From assembly GCA_003049465.1 (NCBI GenBank), contig PYSS01000003.1:186001-250000 (forward strand): 64,000 nucleotides of DNA, given 5' to 3'. A model generated the notes under the pieces. That model ran no database searches. It was not told where the DNA came from and worked only from the letters and a program-made list of their open reading frames with translations. The DNA is from Magnaporthiopsis rhizophila. Taxonomy: Eukaryota > Ascomycota > Sordariomycetes > Magnaporthales > Magnaporthaceae. The position numbers and the translations under genes are program-made. Below are positions 1 to 11,397 of this stretch, piece after piece. Numbering within the stretch: the stretch's first letter is position 1; every line of letters starts with the position of its first letter.

Positions 1-2038
1 CTAGGCCATTTGTTACGCACCTTCTGGTATACAACCTCCCTCGGCGTGAAAAGAAAAGGCGGAGTTACGCAGAGGTCGATATACATGATTTTAAACCTTT
101 CCAGCAGAGCTTGAACACATGGGGTTTCAGCTGGCAATATCCGAAAGGATTTGGGTACAGGGCTGGAATACAAGACATAACGGACGAGTGCTGTTCAAAT
201 ATATCCGGTTTAGGTCTAGATCTTCGTTAAAGAGTTACGATATTTGTCAAACGCAAATGTCGATGTTATAGGTGTAGATGCGCGGATGTATTGGCGCCAC
301 AGGTTTTGTTATTGCTCTTGGTATTTTAGGTTCGCCGTCCTCGCCGTCGTCTTTGTGCAAGTTCGGGCGTTTCCCAAAATCCGACGTACCACCTAGGTAC
401 CCCAGTTATCTGCAGAAGTCGTTGATAAAGCGTCGACAGGTACATGGATGGACTCATACAAAATATGTCTTTCGCAACCGACCATTTCTATGAAATGAAA
501 CTTGGTGTCGCTCATCATCTGAATTTACGGAGCATGTACGGCACAAAGCGACAGAACGCAAACGGGTCCATCTGCCGCCTGCTGAGGGTGCAATCGCGTG
601 CGAGTTAAAAGTGTCGACCATAGACTGGGTAGGGAGCACGAGCTCAAACTACATGTGATTGAAAGGCGGCGGAAGCCTCAAGGGAGGCACCAACGTTTGG
701 ATTGTGTTATCAACGCAGGCTCGGGACAACCTAGGCCAAAGCTGCCGATCAGTGTGATATGGATAAAAATGGCAGCTTCCAGGTTGCATCACAGCCTGGT
801 AATCAGCTGGACAAAAAGACAAGATTGTCGTGGGCCTGCTGCCTCAGTAGTGCACCTATAGTTTTGTTTGGGGCGAAGGTTCCGGGCGAGACAGGAAAGT
901 CTCAATAAGCAGCATCAACGAACCAGACGCAAAGGTGCAATTGTCGATTGATGTCGGAGGCTAGAAGCATCCTGTAAGGCTCGGCGTGCGTGGGCGCTTG
1001 CGTCAGCCCGAAAGATCAAATGTTTGGCGTCGTTCTAGCTCGGCTCATTGGTGGTTCATTGGAGGACAGCTCACGACGGGGCGCACTGGGGGCTGCGTGC
1101 CCCTCAGCGCCCTGCGCCGCGGCCTCCACGGACGGCCTTGGCGCCTGGTTTGGCGTTAGGTTCCTATGGCTGCATGACCTCCACTGATTGATTCGCCGTG
1201 CACTCCGCCACCGCCCCCTTGACGCTGCCTGCCGCCACCCAAGCTCAACCTAACCGCTCTTTGTTTCGCCCATTGTTCTTCTTCCTTCTTCTCCCGTCTT
1301 TTCTTATTATTTGCACCAGCATATCGCGGTGCAACTGCATAGAATTCCTTACAACCCGACACCCGACCCATTTGCCCATCCGCCCGCAGGAATATCGTGC
1401 TTTATTAAGAAAGCCGGGCTCTTTTGCTCGGTACTGGGGCGGCATGTCCCCGTTGGCAGCGAAAGGTACGAACCAGATCCTCCCCCTGGATAACGGCCGA
1501 GTGTCTCCAGATCATTGGACAAGCACGCCCGTCTGTCTCTCCACACCAGTCAAGTGGTGGTACAAGGAACGAATATCTCTCCCTCGATCATTCCGTCGGC
1601 TCTACCCCGCCTGATTTCTGATTTGCGCTGTCACGGCTTGGATTGTTGTGCACCCGTGGCCAACCGCGCGTGCTCACGATCAGAGCCGGGCTAGTAGCGA
1701 GCGGGTGGCGACAGTTTGCTGCCTTGAGCGTGGACAGTGTGGCGAGAAATAAGCCTACGCAACCCATTCTCCCTGCCCCCACACGGCGCCTAGCATTTTC
1801 CATGGCGTGTTTGTCCCATTGCTAGAACAGTCGGTACTGGACTGTCTTTTCTTTCCTGCATTCCTCCTTATTTGCAAGAAGGCACGGCTTGCGAAGTCCT
1901 TGGTCGCTGCGAACCTTTGGACCATTTTTGCTTCTTTTTTCCCAGCTGCGGTCAATACCTGGAAACTGCGGCCCCACCCCTTCCACTCAGTGCATCCACC
2001 CCACTCCAACTAGCATCACCTTCCAGGTTCTCCTTGCG
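1..2038. other. Intergenic region without a supported gene
   Basis: No open frame here shows a family motif or a believable splice structure. The first ~900 bases are more AT-rich than the coding DNA. From about 1240 to 2035 the plus strand becomes strongly pyrimidine-rich (CTTC/TTCC runs), as is usual just upstream of fungal start codons. The last few hundred bases are therefore probably the promoter and 5' leader of the gene at 2039. Confidence 0.55.
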
Positions 2039-3277
2039 ATGCCTCCGGTTAACCAAGCTGCTCTCTCAGCCGGCGTCATCGCCGTGTCGGTCGCCGTGGC
2101 GGCTGCCATCGCTGTCTATGAGTCCCCGGAACTCAGGCGCATGGCCGACGACCTGCGCCGCAAGATTGCCATCGCCCTGCATTCGTTGGGCGACAACATC
2201 CAGCCTGGCCATAGACCGAACCAGCAAGATCCCGTCTTCAACCGGCCGGAAGATGCCGAGGGATTCATGCAGTCGCGGGCGGAGCCCGGTGTCGATGCCG
2301 ACGAAGAGACCAAGAGGAGGCAGCGTGAGGAACTGATGTACTGGAACTCTCTTCGCCTCCAGAAAAAGTATCAAGAGGACGCAACTAGTCAGAAGGGTCC
2401 TCAAGAGCACCAGCAGACGCCACCCCCGGTACCCCCCAAATCCACCTACGGTTCAACCTTCGACGACTTCCTGCACCGCGACAGATCCAGCCCCCAGGGG
2501 ACCTACGTGTTCAACACCGGCTCCGACCCTAGACAAGACAACGACGGCCTCCTCCGTCGCCGTGGACCTGAAGGTGTTAGCGGGCTCAGGTCATGGGCTC
2601 CCGCCAACCCCTTCGCTGACGAGAACGGCATCGAACTCGATGAACAACACCCTGTTATGCTGCCCAACATCATCTCGCCCGGTCGGGACGAGATGTCCGA
2701 CATCTACAGCGCTACTGCCACTGGGCCTGCCTCCCCGGTCCAGAAGCCCGCTGCAGCCGACGCGCTGTGCTCCGCTACCGTTTTCCCCGCCTCCGCCGAC
2801 CACAACATCTCCGCCGTTTTGTTCGATGCTGCTGCCCACCTCGACCTGCAGGCGCGGCAGCAGCCCGCCAGCGAGGATAGCCACACTATCGAGCGCGAGC
2901 TGGGCGCGGACGAGTACATGACTGCCGGCCAGGAGGACACGGATCGTGACGCCTATGCAAGCATCCAGGCGTGGGCCCAGGATTCCCAGAACTCCAACCC
3001 CGGTTTCTACTCGCCGCTTCCTGCCTCGCCTTCCGCCACAATGTCGGAGCCGGAGCTCGTCAGCGAGGGAGCCCTCACGCCTACCGACTCGGTTTCTGTC
3101 ATCAGCTCATCGGAGGATCTCGGCAACGCAACTGCATCTGCTACCAACGGTCAAGATGCCACCGTATATTACGATGTGGTGAGCGATGATGAGGAGGATG
3201 GCATTGCCACCCCCGTCAGTTGGAGCGAGGTCGGGAGCGTCATTAGCGAGAGCGATGCTGGGCAGGTCCGTGCCTAA
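2039..3277 (+). CDS. Conserved-looking protein with N-terminal membrane segment, function unknown
   Basis: Single-exon gene of 412 codons. The frame is open upstream to 1889, but I chose the ATG at 2039 because the upstream part reads as low-quality leader and the protein from MPPVNQAALS onward has coding character. Residues ~5-25 form one hydrophobic Ala/Val-rich segment (AGVIAVSVAVAAAIAV), a likely signal anchor. A basic amphipathic stretch follows (ELRRMADDLRRKIAIALHSL). The rest is hydrophilic and disordered: a charged coiled-like segment near residue 90, a PPPVPPK proline motif near 130, then acidic Ser/Thr/Asp-rich sequence to the C-terminus. I recognise no catalytic domain. The layout suggests a tail-out protein held in an organelle membrane by its N-terminus (inference). 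No intron is needed. Confidence 0.75.
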   Translation: MPPVNQAALSAGVIAVSVAVAAAIAVYESPELRRMADDLRRKIAIALHSLGDNIQPGHRPNQQDPVFNRPEDAEGFMQSRAEPGVDADEETKRRQREELMYWNSLRLQKKYQEDATSQKGPQEHQQTPPPVPPKSTYGSTFDDFLHRDRSSPQGTYVFNTGSDPRQDNDGLLRRRGPEGVSGLRSWAPANPFADENGIELDEQHPVMLPNIISPGRDEMSDIYSATATGPASPVQKPAAADALCSATVFPASADHNISAVLFDAAAHLDLQARQQPASEDSHTIERELGADEYMTAGQEDTDRDAYASIQAWAQDSQNSNPGFYSPLPASPSATMSEPELVSEGALTPTDSVSVISSSEDLGNATASATNGQDATVYYDVVSDDEEDGIATPVSWSEVGSVISESDAGQVRA

Positions 3278-3629
3278 GACGAACCGAGATCGCTCCCAGA
3301 ATCACTGACCTGCGTCTTAAGGTCGCTGCTGTTGATGGCCAGTATTAACTAGCCTGGTGTTGTCTCCGTGTTTCATTTGTGGGTTTCCTATTTTCAGGCG
3401 TTGGACGGCATTGCGAAGACTATCGACAGTTCATATTTGTATGGAAATTTTGTGGGAGTTTGGAAAGTGGCCGGACACATCTGTCCAGATCCACGCTCCA
3501 TATCGCATGTAGCCATCTTGAACCGGACCTGGAAAACCCAGTTTTCAGGCAGAGATACAATCTACCTTAGGTACCTACTGGAAGCCACGTGCAAAAAGAA
3601 TCGTCATTGGCTGCTCTTGCTATGGTTAC
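3278..3629. other. Convergent 3' intergenic spacer
   Basis: Spacer of about 350 bp between two genes that converge. It should hold both 3' ends. No gene or structured terminator is visible. Confidence 0.5.
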
Positions 3630-4583
3630 TTAGGCAGTAGTTATCTGGTTTGCATCTTCTTTGCTCTTCTCCACATAATCCTCATAAAGCTGTTCGACAG
3701 GTCGTCCCAGGAGCTCGGTCCAAAAGGCCTTTTCATGGTACTTGGTCTTCCTTAGCTTCTCGTTCATCCTGCGAATGGTACCGTCCCCGTAGCGACGCTC
3801 CAAATAATCGAGAAAGTAGGCAGTGTGCTGGTAGCCGCGGTCCCAACCGCCGTCAAGCTCCTTACGCCAGTGCGGCGGGCCCAGGTCGCAGCGCAGACGC
3901 ACGAAGTCGGCGATACCTTCGATCAGGCCGCCTGGGCAGGTACCCTCGGCGTCCCATTGGTAGGCGTGGACGAGCTCGTGGACGATGACGCCGTCGATCT
4001 CGCGTGCGATCTTGCCACGCTTTTCGTCATCGTTGTCGTCGTCGCCACCGCCACCGCCACCGCCACCGCCGCCGACGCCGGCGATGTAGCTCAGCGAAAA
4101 GTGGATCTCCTTGTGGTCGTTGTCCAGCTCGGAGCCGGTCGTGTAGGCGACGCCGTCCATGTCGCGGAGGACCAAGGTCACGGAGCGGGTGGGCGGGCAG
4201 TGGGTGGTGTGGTCGTCCGGGTGCCCGTACAGAAGGCGCTGGACGTCGGCTACCGCGCGTGGGAGCAGCGCCGAGGCGTCGACCAGTGACAAGAAGCGGC
4301 GCGCGCCCTTGTGCAGGACGTCGCGGACCTCGAGCCGGATCTTGGGTTGCGGGAAGGAAGCATGCTGCTGCGGCTGCTGCTGCGATGCCGAGGACGCCGC
4401 CGAGGGGGGTTCGTCGGCGCCGCCCTCTTCGCCGTCGACGATGGCTGAAGGCTTGGGTGGGGGGACGGGATAACCGGTGGCAAACGCCGGAGTGGCGCCG
4501 TCCGCTGGGGATGTCGGTGGCATGAAAATCTGACCCGGTTGAGGGGCCGGCGACGTCAGGTCGTCATTTCGGATGATCGCCAT
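3630..4583 (-). CDS. BSP-family (plant basic secretory protein) metallopeptidase-like protein
   Basis: Single exon, 317 aa. The upstream frame reaches 4661, but the ATG at 4583 (MAIIRNDDL) is preferred. Residues ~75-290 resemble the basic secretory protein family, a zinc-peptidase-like family of plants, fungi and bacteria. The putative metal motif HELVHAYQ lies at residues 202-209 (His202, Glu203, His206), followed by a Gly-Leu-Ile-Glu-Gly-Ile-Ala-Asp segment typical of the family. The N-terminal 75 residues are Pro/Ser/Gln-rich and show no signal peptide, so the protein is probably intracellular or unconventionally exported, unlike the secreted plant founders. A Gly10 run followed by an Asp/Glu-rich stretch (residues ~170-188) is inserted just before the metal helix. 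Its substrate is unknown. Confidence 0.85.
   Translation of the reverse strand: MAIIRNDDLTSPAPQPGQIFMPPTSPADGATPAFATGYPVPPPKPSAIVDGEEGGADEPPSAASSASQQQPQQHASFPQPKIRLEVRDVLHKGARRFLSLVDASALLPRAVADVQRLLYGHPDDHTTHCPPTRSVTLVLRDMDGVAYTTGSELDNDHKEIHFSLSYIAGVGGGGGGGGGGDDDNDDEKRGKIAREIDGVIVHELVHAYQWDAEGTCPGGLIEGIADFVRLRCDLGPPHWRKELDGGWDRGYQHTAYFLDYLERRYGDGTIRRMNEKLRKTKYHEKAFWTELLGRPVEQLYEDYVEKSKEDANQITTA
4032..4074. repeat. GCCACC/GCC trinucleotide-type microsatellite inside the BSP-like gene
   Basis: Near-perfect (CCACCG)n-type array on the plus strand. It encodes the poly-glycine run of the BSP-like protein on the minus strand. Such arrays change length by slippage, so the Gly run probably varies between strains. 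Confidence 0.7.
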
Positions 4584-5710
4584 GGAAGCCTTGGTTGAGT
4601 TTTTGGTACTCCTTCGCTCTTTCTGGGCCCCTGATGCTTTCTCCGTATTTGCATGCACCAATGAATATCACCAATTTGTCTGCAGCATGCATACGTGCAA
4701 GCGTTGGCGTCTGGACGCCATCCAAAAACGACGGTGCGGTCAAGCCTTCAAGTTAGCTGTTAGCTTTAGCCCCACCAATGTGCATGGCGCGCGCCATAGC
4801 AAGGGAGTGCAGCCAGACGCGGCTTTTTGGGCCCCGGAAGCCTTCCGTGCGCGGCCGTCTCTCTGCCCGTCCCCCTGGTCCAGCAAAGCTAAGTGCGCTT
4901 GTGATATCCGAGGCAGCAAGCGTTACGTCCAATAAGGTCGGGGCCCTGGGAGATTACGACGCCCAGCTAACTTTGCTCTGTCACACGGCAAGAGAGGCCT
5001 CGCACCAAAACAGCAACAACAGGTTCTCTGACCGTCCTTTTGTTTGCCGTCTGGACTGGATCCAAACAGCGCAAGGGAGAACGAATGAGCTGCCACCGCC
5101 TCTCTTGGCCCCTCGCCTTCTCCCGCATCCAGAGCCCCTCCATGACATCGAAGCCTGTGGGGCTAGGCCCTGTATCCAATCGTCCGTCCCGAAGCGCGTG
5201 CAGTCCCCACACAAAGCTGCAGCTGTGTTCCCCTGCACCCCGGCAACAGGCCGCAGCCGATGATGGTCTGTGTTGTGGTCTTGCTCCAATCGGGCAAGCG
5301 TAGAGATTCCATGAGGGACCAACTTTGAGTGGCCCCGACCCAAATCTCCCTTCCAGCGCAGCCAGATGAGTCGCGAGGTGCTTCACCAACGACCTGCGCA
5401 AGAAAATTGGTTGCCTCAATGCTGGCTGTCTGGTGCGTTTTCTCACCTATCGACTCCGCCTGCGAAAGGGCATGGTTCGTACCGTCTGCCAAGTGACAGA
5501 CGCGCAAACACTGTGCTGCGACACCCACCGAACGTGCTCTCTTCGCATCGCGCGCGTCACCAAGCTGACAAAGACGCCACCTGCACCACGAAGCTCAACT
5601 CGAACAAGACCAGATAACGCCCTTGATATTGCTCCTCGTCACACTCCCCCGAACCTCTATCGTAGAGGAGCTTCGAGCGCACTGCTCTCTTGCTCCCACG
5701 ACTCGGCGCC
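4584..5710. other. Divergent intergenic region (BSP-like gene / STU1)
   Basis: About 1.1 kb between two divergent start codons. The open frames in it lack coding character. It should hold both promoters. No TATA box was recognised. Confidence 0.5.
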
Positions 5711-8700
5711 ATGGCTGAAAAGCTGGACGACGAGCAAGTGGCCAACGTGCTCGCCCTCCTCCGCAAAGACATCGCCGTCGACTCCAAGGTCCAGCTGGTG
5801 ACTTCGATCAAATCCAGCATCAAACAGCACAATGTGCCCGATACCTGCGTCGTGACCCTCTTCGAGGCCCTGCGCCTGGCTACGACGGCGCAGCATGCCG
5901 TCCTCGTCAACGCCGGCTTTACCGCGCTCAACCACCTCCTCACGCGCCTCTCCCGCCAGGAGCCCAAGCACCTGACGAAGGAGGCCATGCGCACCCTGCC
6001 TGTCATTGTAGACAAGCTGGGCGACCCCAAGGAAAAGCTCCGCGCCATTGCCACCCAGGCCCTCGTCACCATGTACAAAGCCGCCCCTGCCGAGGTCGAG
6101 CGATCCGTCCGCAACGCTGCCATGGTGGGTAAGAACCCCAGGGCCAAGGAGGCGGGGATGCACTGGCTGCTGCAGGTAAGGAAGTTCCCTCCCCCACCAT
6201 CCATCCCTCTTCGCTTCCGTCGCCCTCGCCGCGCAGTCGCTAATCCCGCATACAGATGCACCAAGAGAGTGGTCTGCCGTTCCGCGCCTATGTTCCCGTC
6301 TTGATGGACCTGCTAGAGGATGCCGACGGCATGGTGCGCGATGTCGCAAAGACGACCGTCATCGAGCTCTTCCGCAATGCACCCAACGCCGCCAAGTCAG
6401 ATTTAAAGAAGCAGCTCAAGAACTTCAAGGTCCGCCCTGCGATCGAGCAGGCCATCGTCAAAGAACTCGTCCCCACCGGCCCCTCGTCGGCAGCCTCCGA
6501 TCTCGAGCCTCCCCGCCCCGAGTCGGCGAGATCGGTTCGCCAGAACCTCGCTGCAAGCGTATCCTCACTTCTGTCCGAGAGGCCTGTGACGCCGGGGCTC
6601 ATCGACGGCAGGCCCGAGCAGGTCGACCCCACATATGTCAACACCCAGCGGGAGCTGGATGAGATCATCAGGGAAATGCACTTCCATTTCGAAGGCAAGG
6701 AGACGGAGCAGAACTGGCTGAAGCGAGAGGAGAGCGTCAACAAGCTCCGTCGCTTGATGGCCGGCAACGCCGTCTCGGACTACCACGAACCATTCCTTGG
6801 CCACGTCCGCGGGCTGCTAGACGGCATCATCAAGGCGGTCACTTCGCTCAGAACTAGTCTTTCCAAGGAGGGCTGCAGCCTCATCCAGGAACTGGCCGTC
6901 GTGTACGGCCCGGGCATAGATCCCATGGTCGAGATCCTGATGCAGACCTTCATCAAACTCTGCGCCGCCACCAAGAAGATCAGCTCGCAACTGGCAAACG
7001 TGACAGTGGACACGCTCATCGGCAAGGTCACTTACAACGCTAGGATCATGCAGCACGTCTGGGGCGCCTGCCAGGATAAGAACGTCCAGCCGAGAAGCTA
7101 CGCGACCGGCTGGCTCAAGACTCTGCTGAACAAAGAGGCCCACCACAAGTCGCACGTCGAGCACACAGGAGGCTTGGACCTGATAGAAAAGTGTATCAAG
7201 AAGGGGCTTGCCGATCCTAACCCAGGGGTTCGTGAAAGCATGAGATCCACCTACTGGGTCTTTGCGGCGATTTGGCCGGCCCGAGCCGAAACCATCATGA
7301 ACGCCCTTGACGCAACCGCCCAGAAGCTGCTGCAAAAGAGCGCCAGCAATTCAGGCACCTCGCCCAAAGAGGCCGAGGGCCGGGCTAGGCCGGGCATGGG
7401 TCTGTCTAGGAGCACAATGACCGCGTCAAAGCCGTCCCTGAGAGAGGCGATGTTAGCCCAAAAGAAAGCAATGGCATCCAAGACGGCCGCGTCCAGGCCA
7501 GGAAGCGCCATGGCCCACTTCTCACCCGTGCGCCCGACCTCCGCGGCCTCGTCGAATGCAACGACTGCCGCTGCCAATGGCGCATCCAAGCCTCCCATTC
7601 GGCAGCGGCCAGAGCAGACGGCCGCCACTGGGCCCAACAGTCTGTCGGGCGCCCCTGTGCGCCCCCGGAAGAGGCCCGAGATGGCACCGAGGCCTGCAAC
7701 CGCAGGGCCCTATTCGGTACGCTCGCACGAGGGACCGTCTGTGGAGCATAACAGCCCGCCCGAGAAGAGCCGGACAAATGCTGTCACGCCCAAGTCCCTT
7801 GCGGGATCGCCTAGGAGAACTGCCCCAAGGACAAAACCAGGGCATGCCACAACAGCTAGCGAACCTAACGTTCCGTCACCATCGAGGCTGGGCACAGCAA
7901 GTAAGGCGGCTGCGCACTCTCCCCGAGCAAGTCCACCAAAGCCCGTGCAAGCGAAACGCACTCCTGTCAGGCCGAAAGCCGCTGGGCCGAGTAAGAGCCT
8001 AGCGCCCAGCAGCCCGTCCAAGCTCGATGAGGACATTGGCCTGGAGCTGCCAAAGCTCGACGAGATCAAGGCGGCTTCCCCGACACCCAAGATAGCGGCG
8101 CCTGCCACAGAACTAGCCGCGGAACCAGTGGCGGAGCCAACCGCTGAAGCGCCAAGAGAAACAGTTCCGGAACCGGTCGTTGTGGCCCCCGAAGCAAAGT
8201 TGGAGACACGGCCAGTCACACCAGCTAATAACACTTCAAAGCCGCTGGAAGTCTACGAAGATCCGTTGACCGCAAGCCAGACTACTCCCAAATCCGTAAT
8301 GACGCACCCTGTCCTGGAAGATAGGCCTGTCAACGCGGACGCAGCGCACTTCTCTCGCTCCATGGACGGTCCTGGATCTGCCGAACCTGCCAAGGGCGGC
8401 ATGCCCGACAAATCCAAGCAAAACGCTCGACTACTCGATAGCGGGATCAGCAAAGTCGATTCTCAATCTCTGGATGTTCACGGGTTCCGCAAGCTGCAGG
8501 CGGTGCTCCGCGATCCCAAGATGTCACTTTCGGACGGCAAGTTTGACAAGCTGCTGATGGGGTTGTTCGAGTACCTCCGGTTTCCTCTAAACAACCTCCC
8601 GCCTGAAAAGGTGCCGGACGTGAAGGCGCAAATCCTTGCTACCATCAAGCTGCTTCTCAAGAAGTCGAGCCAGAACTTCCGGCCGCACATATCCCGGGGC

Positions 8701-9198
8701 CTCGAGTCGCTCCTGGATGCGAGGCGCGCGTACGAGTCCCGGACGCACATCGTCTCGGGGATGGAGCTGCTGGCGGACGAGCTCGTCATGCTGGGACACG
8801 CGCCAGAGATCATCGTGGTGCTGACGCGGGCGCTCCAGGAGACGGAGATGGACGCGCGTGGATTCCGGTCCCTCAGCATGGGTCTGCACGTTCTCAAGCA
8901 GACGGTGGACTCGCGGCCGGACTTCCACCCCAGCGACTCGGAGATGGCGGCGCTCGGCGACCTTGCGGCCCGGTGCCTCAACAGCCCCGAGTCCGGGGTG
9001 CGCATGGACGCGGTGCAGCTCTGCGTGGCGCTCCACGCGCGCGTCGGCGACGCGCCGTTCTGGGAGGCCCTCAGGGGCGTCAAGGATGACCCCAAGAGCC
9101 TCATCACCTACTATATCGTCAAGCGGCAGCGCGAGCACGGAGACGTGGCCGGGCACACCCCGCCCCCCGCTCCCGCCGCTTCGGTTACCGCATGCTGA
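5711..9198 (+). CDS. stu1: STU1, CLASP-family microtubule plus-end protein
   Basis: Exons 5711-6175 and 6256-9198. The 80-bp phase-0 intron runs from gtaagg to acag. Product 1135 aa, close to known fungal Stu1. CLASP proteins bind tubulin through TOG (HEAT-repeat) domains and promote microtubule rescue at kinetochores and the spindle midzone. Residues ~1-235 form a first TOG-like array, starting MAEKLDDEQVANVLALL with helical repeats such as VVTLFEALRLATTAQHAVL. Residues ~280-513 form a second array. Residues ~530-810 are a basic Ser/Pro/Arg-rich linker, the usual microtubule-lattice-binding region. Residues ~890-1120 are a C-terminal HEAT-like domain. Without splicing, the first exon runs into non-conserved sequence after HWLLQ, and joining at 6256 restores the HEAT repeat. 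Confidence 0.94.
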
Positions 9199-9765
9199 AA
9201 CAGCCGTCCATATTACCCGACCCGGCCGGGCCCTCCCGCTTCTAGCCAGCCAGCCGTCTTCTTTTATTTGCGGCTGGTCCTTGTTGCTTTTTTTCTTTCC
9301 CTTTCTTCTGCGCGTGCTCCCTCATATTGTCCACCGCGTCGTCATCTCGTTTCAGCTACGTCTGTTCTAATTTAATATCAAAAAGCGGGTTGGTGGCCCC
9401 CTAAAAATAGAACCGCAGATCTCGGCGTCTTTGTGTGCCGGGCCGGGTTTTGGTTGGTATTAGGTCTTTTGCCCGATGGAAGGACCCCTTTGTTTTGTTA
9501 GAGTCCGCCTATATTTTGCCGGGAGTTGTCGGATGGATGGGGGTCTGGTGGAAGTACTGGTGGTCATTCGAGTTTTGGGATGGGGAAAAAAGAGAGGGTA
9601 TGGAGGGCGAACACATCCCACCCTTTTTCTGTTCGTTCTGCCATTTTCAAATCTTTGTATACTATGGGTTGCTCAGGACATGGTTGGTGGGGATTCAGGG
9701 TTTTCTTTTTTCTCTTTTCTTTCCTGTCCTCCTCCATCTCAGTTTTTCCGCGTTGCCTTTCTGTT

Positions 9766-9766
<1 letters not shown>

Positions 9767-9807
<41 letters not shown>
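9767..9807. repeat. Homopolymer T tract (41 bases)
   Basis: An uninterrupted run of 41 T, about 570 bp beyond the STU1 stop codon. An A14 run sits 36 bases further on. Runs of this length are slippage-prone and often mis-sized in assemblies. Confidence 0.9.
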
Positions 9808-9843
9808 CCCACTGTCTGGGTTCAAGGTAACACGGACAACTAG

Positions 9844-9858
9844 AAAAAAAAAAAAAAN
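9844..9858. other. A14 run ending in the only ambiguous base (N)
   Basis: Fourteen A residues are followed by N at 9858. This marks a base-calling or joining problem, so distances across this point are uncertain. Confidence 0.9.
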
Positions 9859-11365
9859 GTATTGATTACCGGCCTTTTTGCATTCTCTATTCTTTCTTGT
9901 TCTCGCCGCGCAGCTTTTGTGGCGGGGAGAAGACGACAAAATAGATGAGCCTCCCGCTTGTGATTACTCTCGTCATAATCACCCCCACAGATCATATTAA
10001 ACGCGCTGTAGATTCGTTTTTGTTTGTTTTTCGAACTGGAAGGCTTGACCGTTTGTCTGGCTTCAACTGGCCTCACCGCCACCAATTCATCTCGAGGCGC
10101 CTGGCGGACACGACCTTGAGGCTCGGTCAGATAAGGTCCCTGCGTCCCGGTATGCTGTGCGCCCTTGCAGCTGTCGAGGAGGTTGGGTGTATTTGTGCCT
10201 CTGAACTTGCACATGTCTCAGCATATTGTTAATAGTGCGTCTGTCACAGACTTTCATTGCATATTATGATGCTTGTGGCAGCGAACACACGAGACTTCGT
10301 CTTGGCGTCTCTTGGACCTCCTCACCCGCATTTGGATTCTTATACCCCTCCATTTTCGGTCGCCGTTTCCCCATTGCGTTCACCGACGCAGCCTTGGCTG
10401 TAGCATATCTCGTCGCTTTCAGAAACTCTGTTGCTCGTGCTTGTCTAGAACTCCCTCTGACCTTGCTATACGACGCAGCCTTGAACAGCCCTACGGTGTA
10501 CAGTAAAACTCACTATTCCCACACGGCTAGTTTGTTTCCTTCTTTCCAGACATCATTTCCACAGAGCTCCTTTCAGGGACCAGCAATCTAACTCTCTTTT
10601 GCGACGAGGCACATGATCTGGATTCGAATGGGGCCAATCTACTGAGTGTCGTCACTAGGTAACCCCTTTTTTTTGCCGTGCAACCCTGCGAGCACTTTGA
10701 ATAGATGAACCAGTGTCGCCACGTTTTCTGGCATGTGCAAATGCTCCCTTCAAGTACCCTGCCACAGATCCTAAAACGGCAAGATGCAGGGTTCTAGTGA
10801 CACCTTTGACTGGATTTGGCGAGCACTAGCACATGGCGTGAAGAAAAGCAAAGGGGAAGAGTAAAAGAGAAATAAAAAATGGCGACACCTGTATCACCAG
10901 CGGCAGCACTTGTGTATGGTTGGCCAAGGTACACAGGCCCTGGGAAACGTGGAATTCTCCCCAGCGGAACCGGCGGAACCGGCAGAAAACGGCAAGATTG
11001 ATGGTGAGGCACCGCGTGCGCATGCTGTCTGACGAGAGACAGAGACTGATTCCTCCTGACAGACAGACACACCGCGGGTGTCTGCCACGGAAAAGCAAGC
11101 CGGCCAATTGGGGGCCACCAAGTCTATTAATACCTCCGAAGAGGGTGGGCTGGCGTCTTGTCGACCAGGCCAGCAGTTGCCAAGCCGTCTAGACCCTTGC
11201 CTAGGGTTGACGATTTGACGCCGCCCGCACCCGCACGTACACTCAAAGAAGCGAAGCGCGTTTGTCGATCATGCTCCATTAGCACGCACCATGAGAAACA
11301 CCGTGCCTGGAATTTTCTCCCCCGGGTGGGTGCCTGGCGTGCCTGGGCATGCTGAGCCGACCATG

Positions 11366-11397
11366 GATGCCATGCCCTGCCATGCCCTGCCATGCCG
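11366..11397. repeat. Short tandem repeat, unit about 10 bp (CCATGCCCTG)
   Basis: About three imperfect copies of a GCCATGCCCT unit, next to further ATGCC words. No gene is associated. Confidence 0.6.

Noticed and set aside
8587..9156. 189-codon minus-strand ORF opposite the STU1 C-terminal domain
   Set aside because: Shadow of a conserved HEAT-like domain with no independent support.
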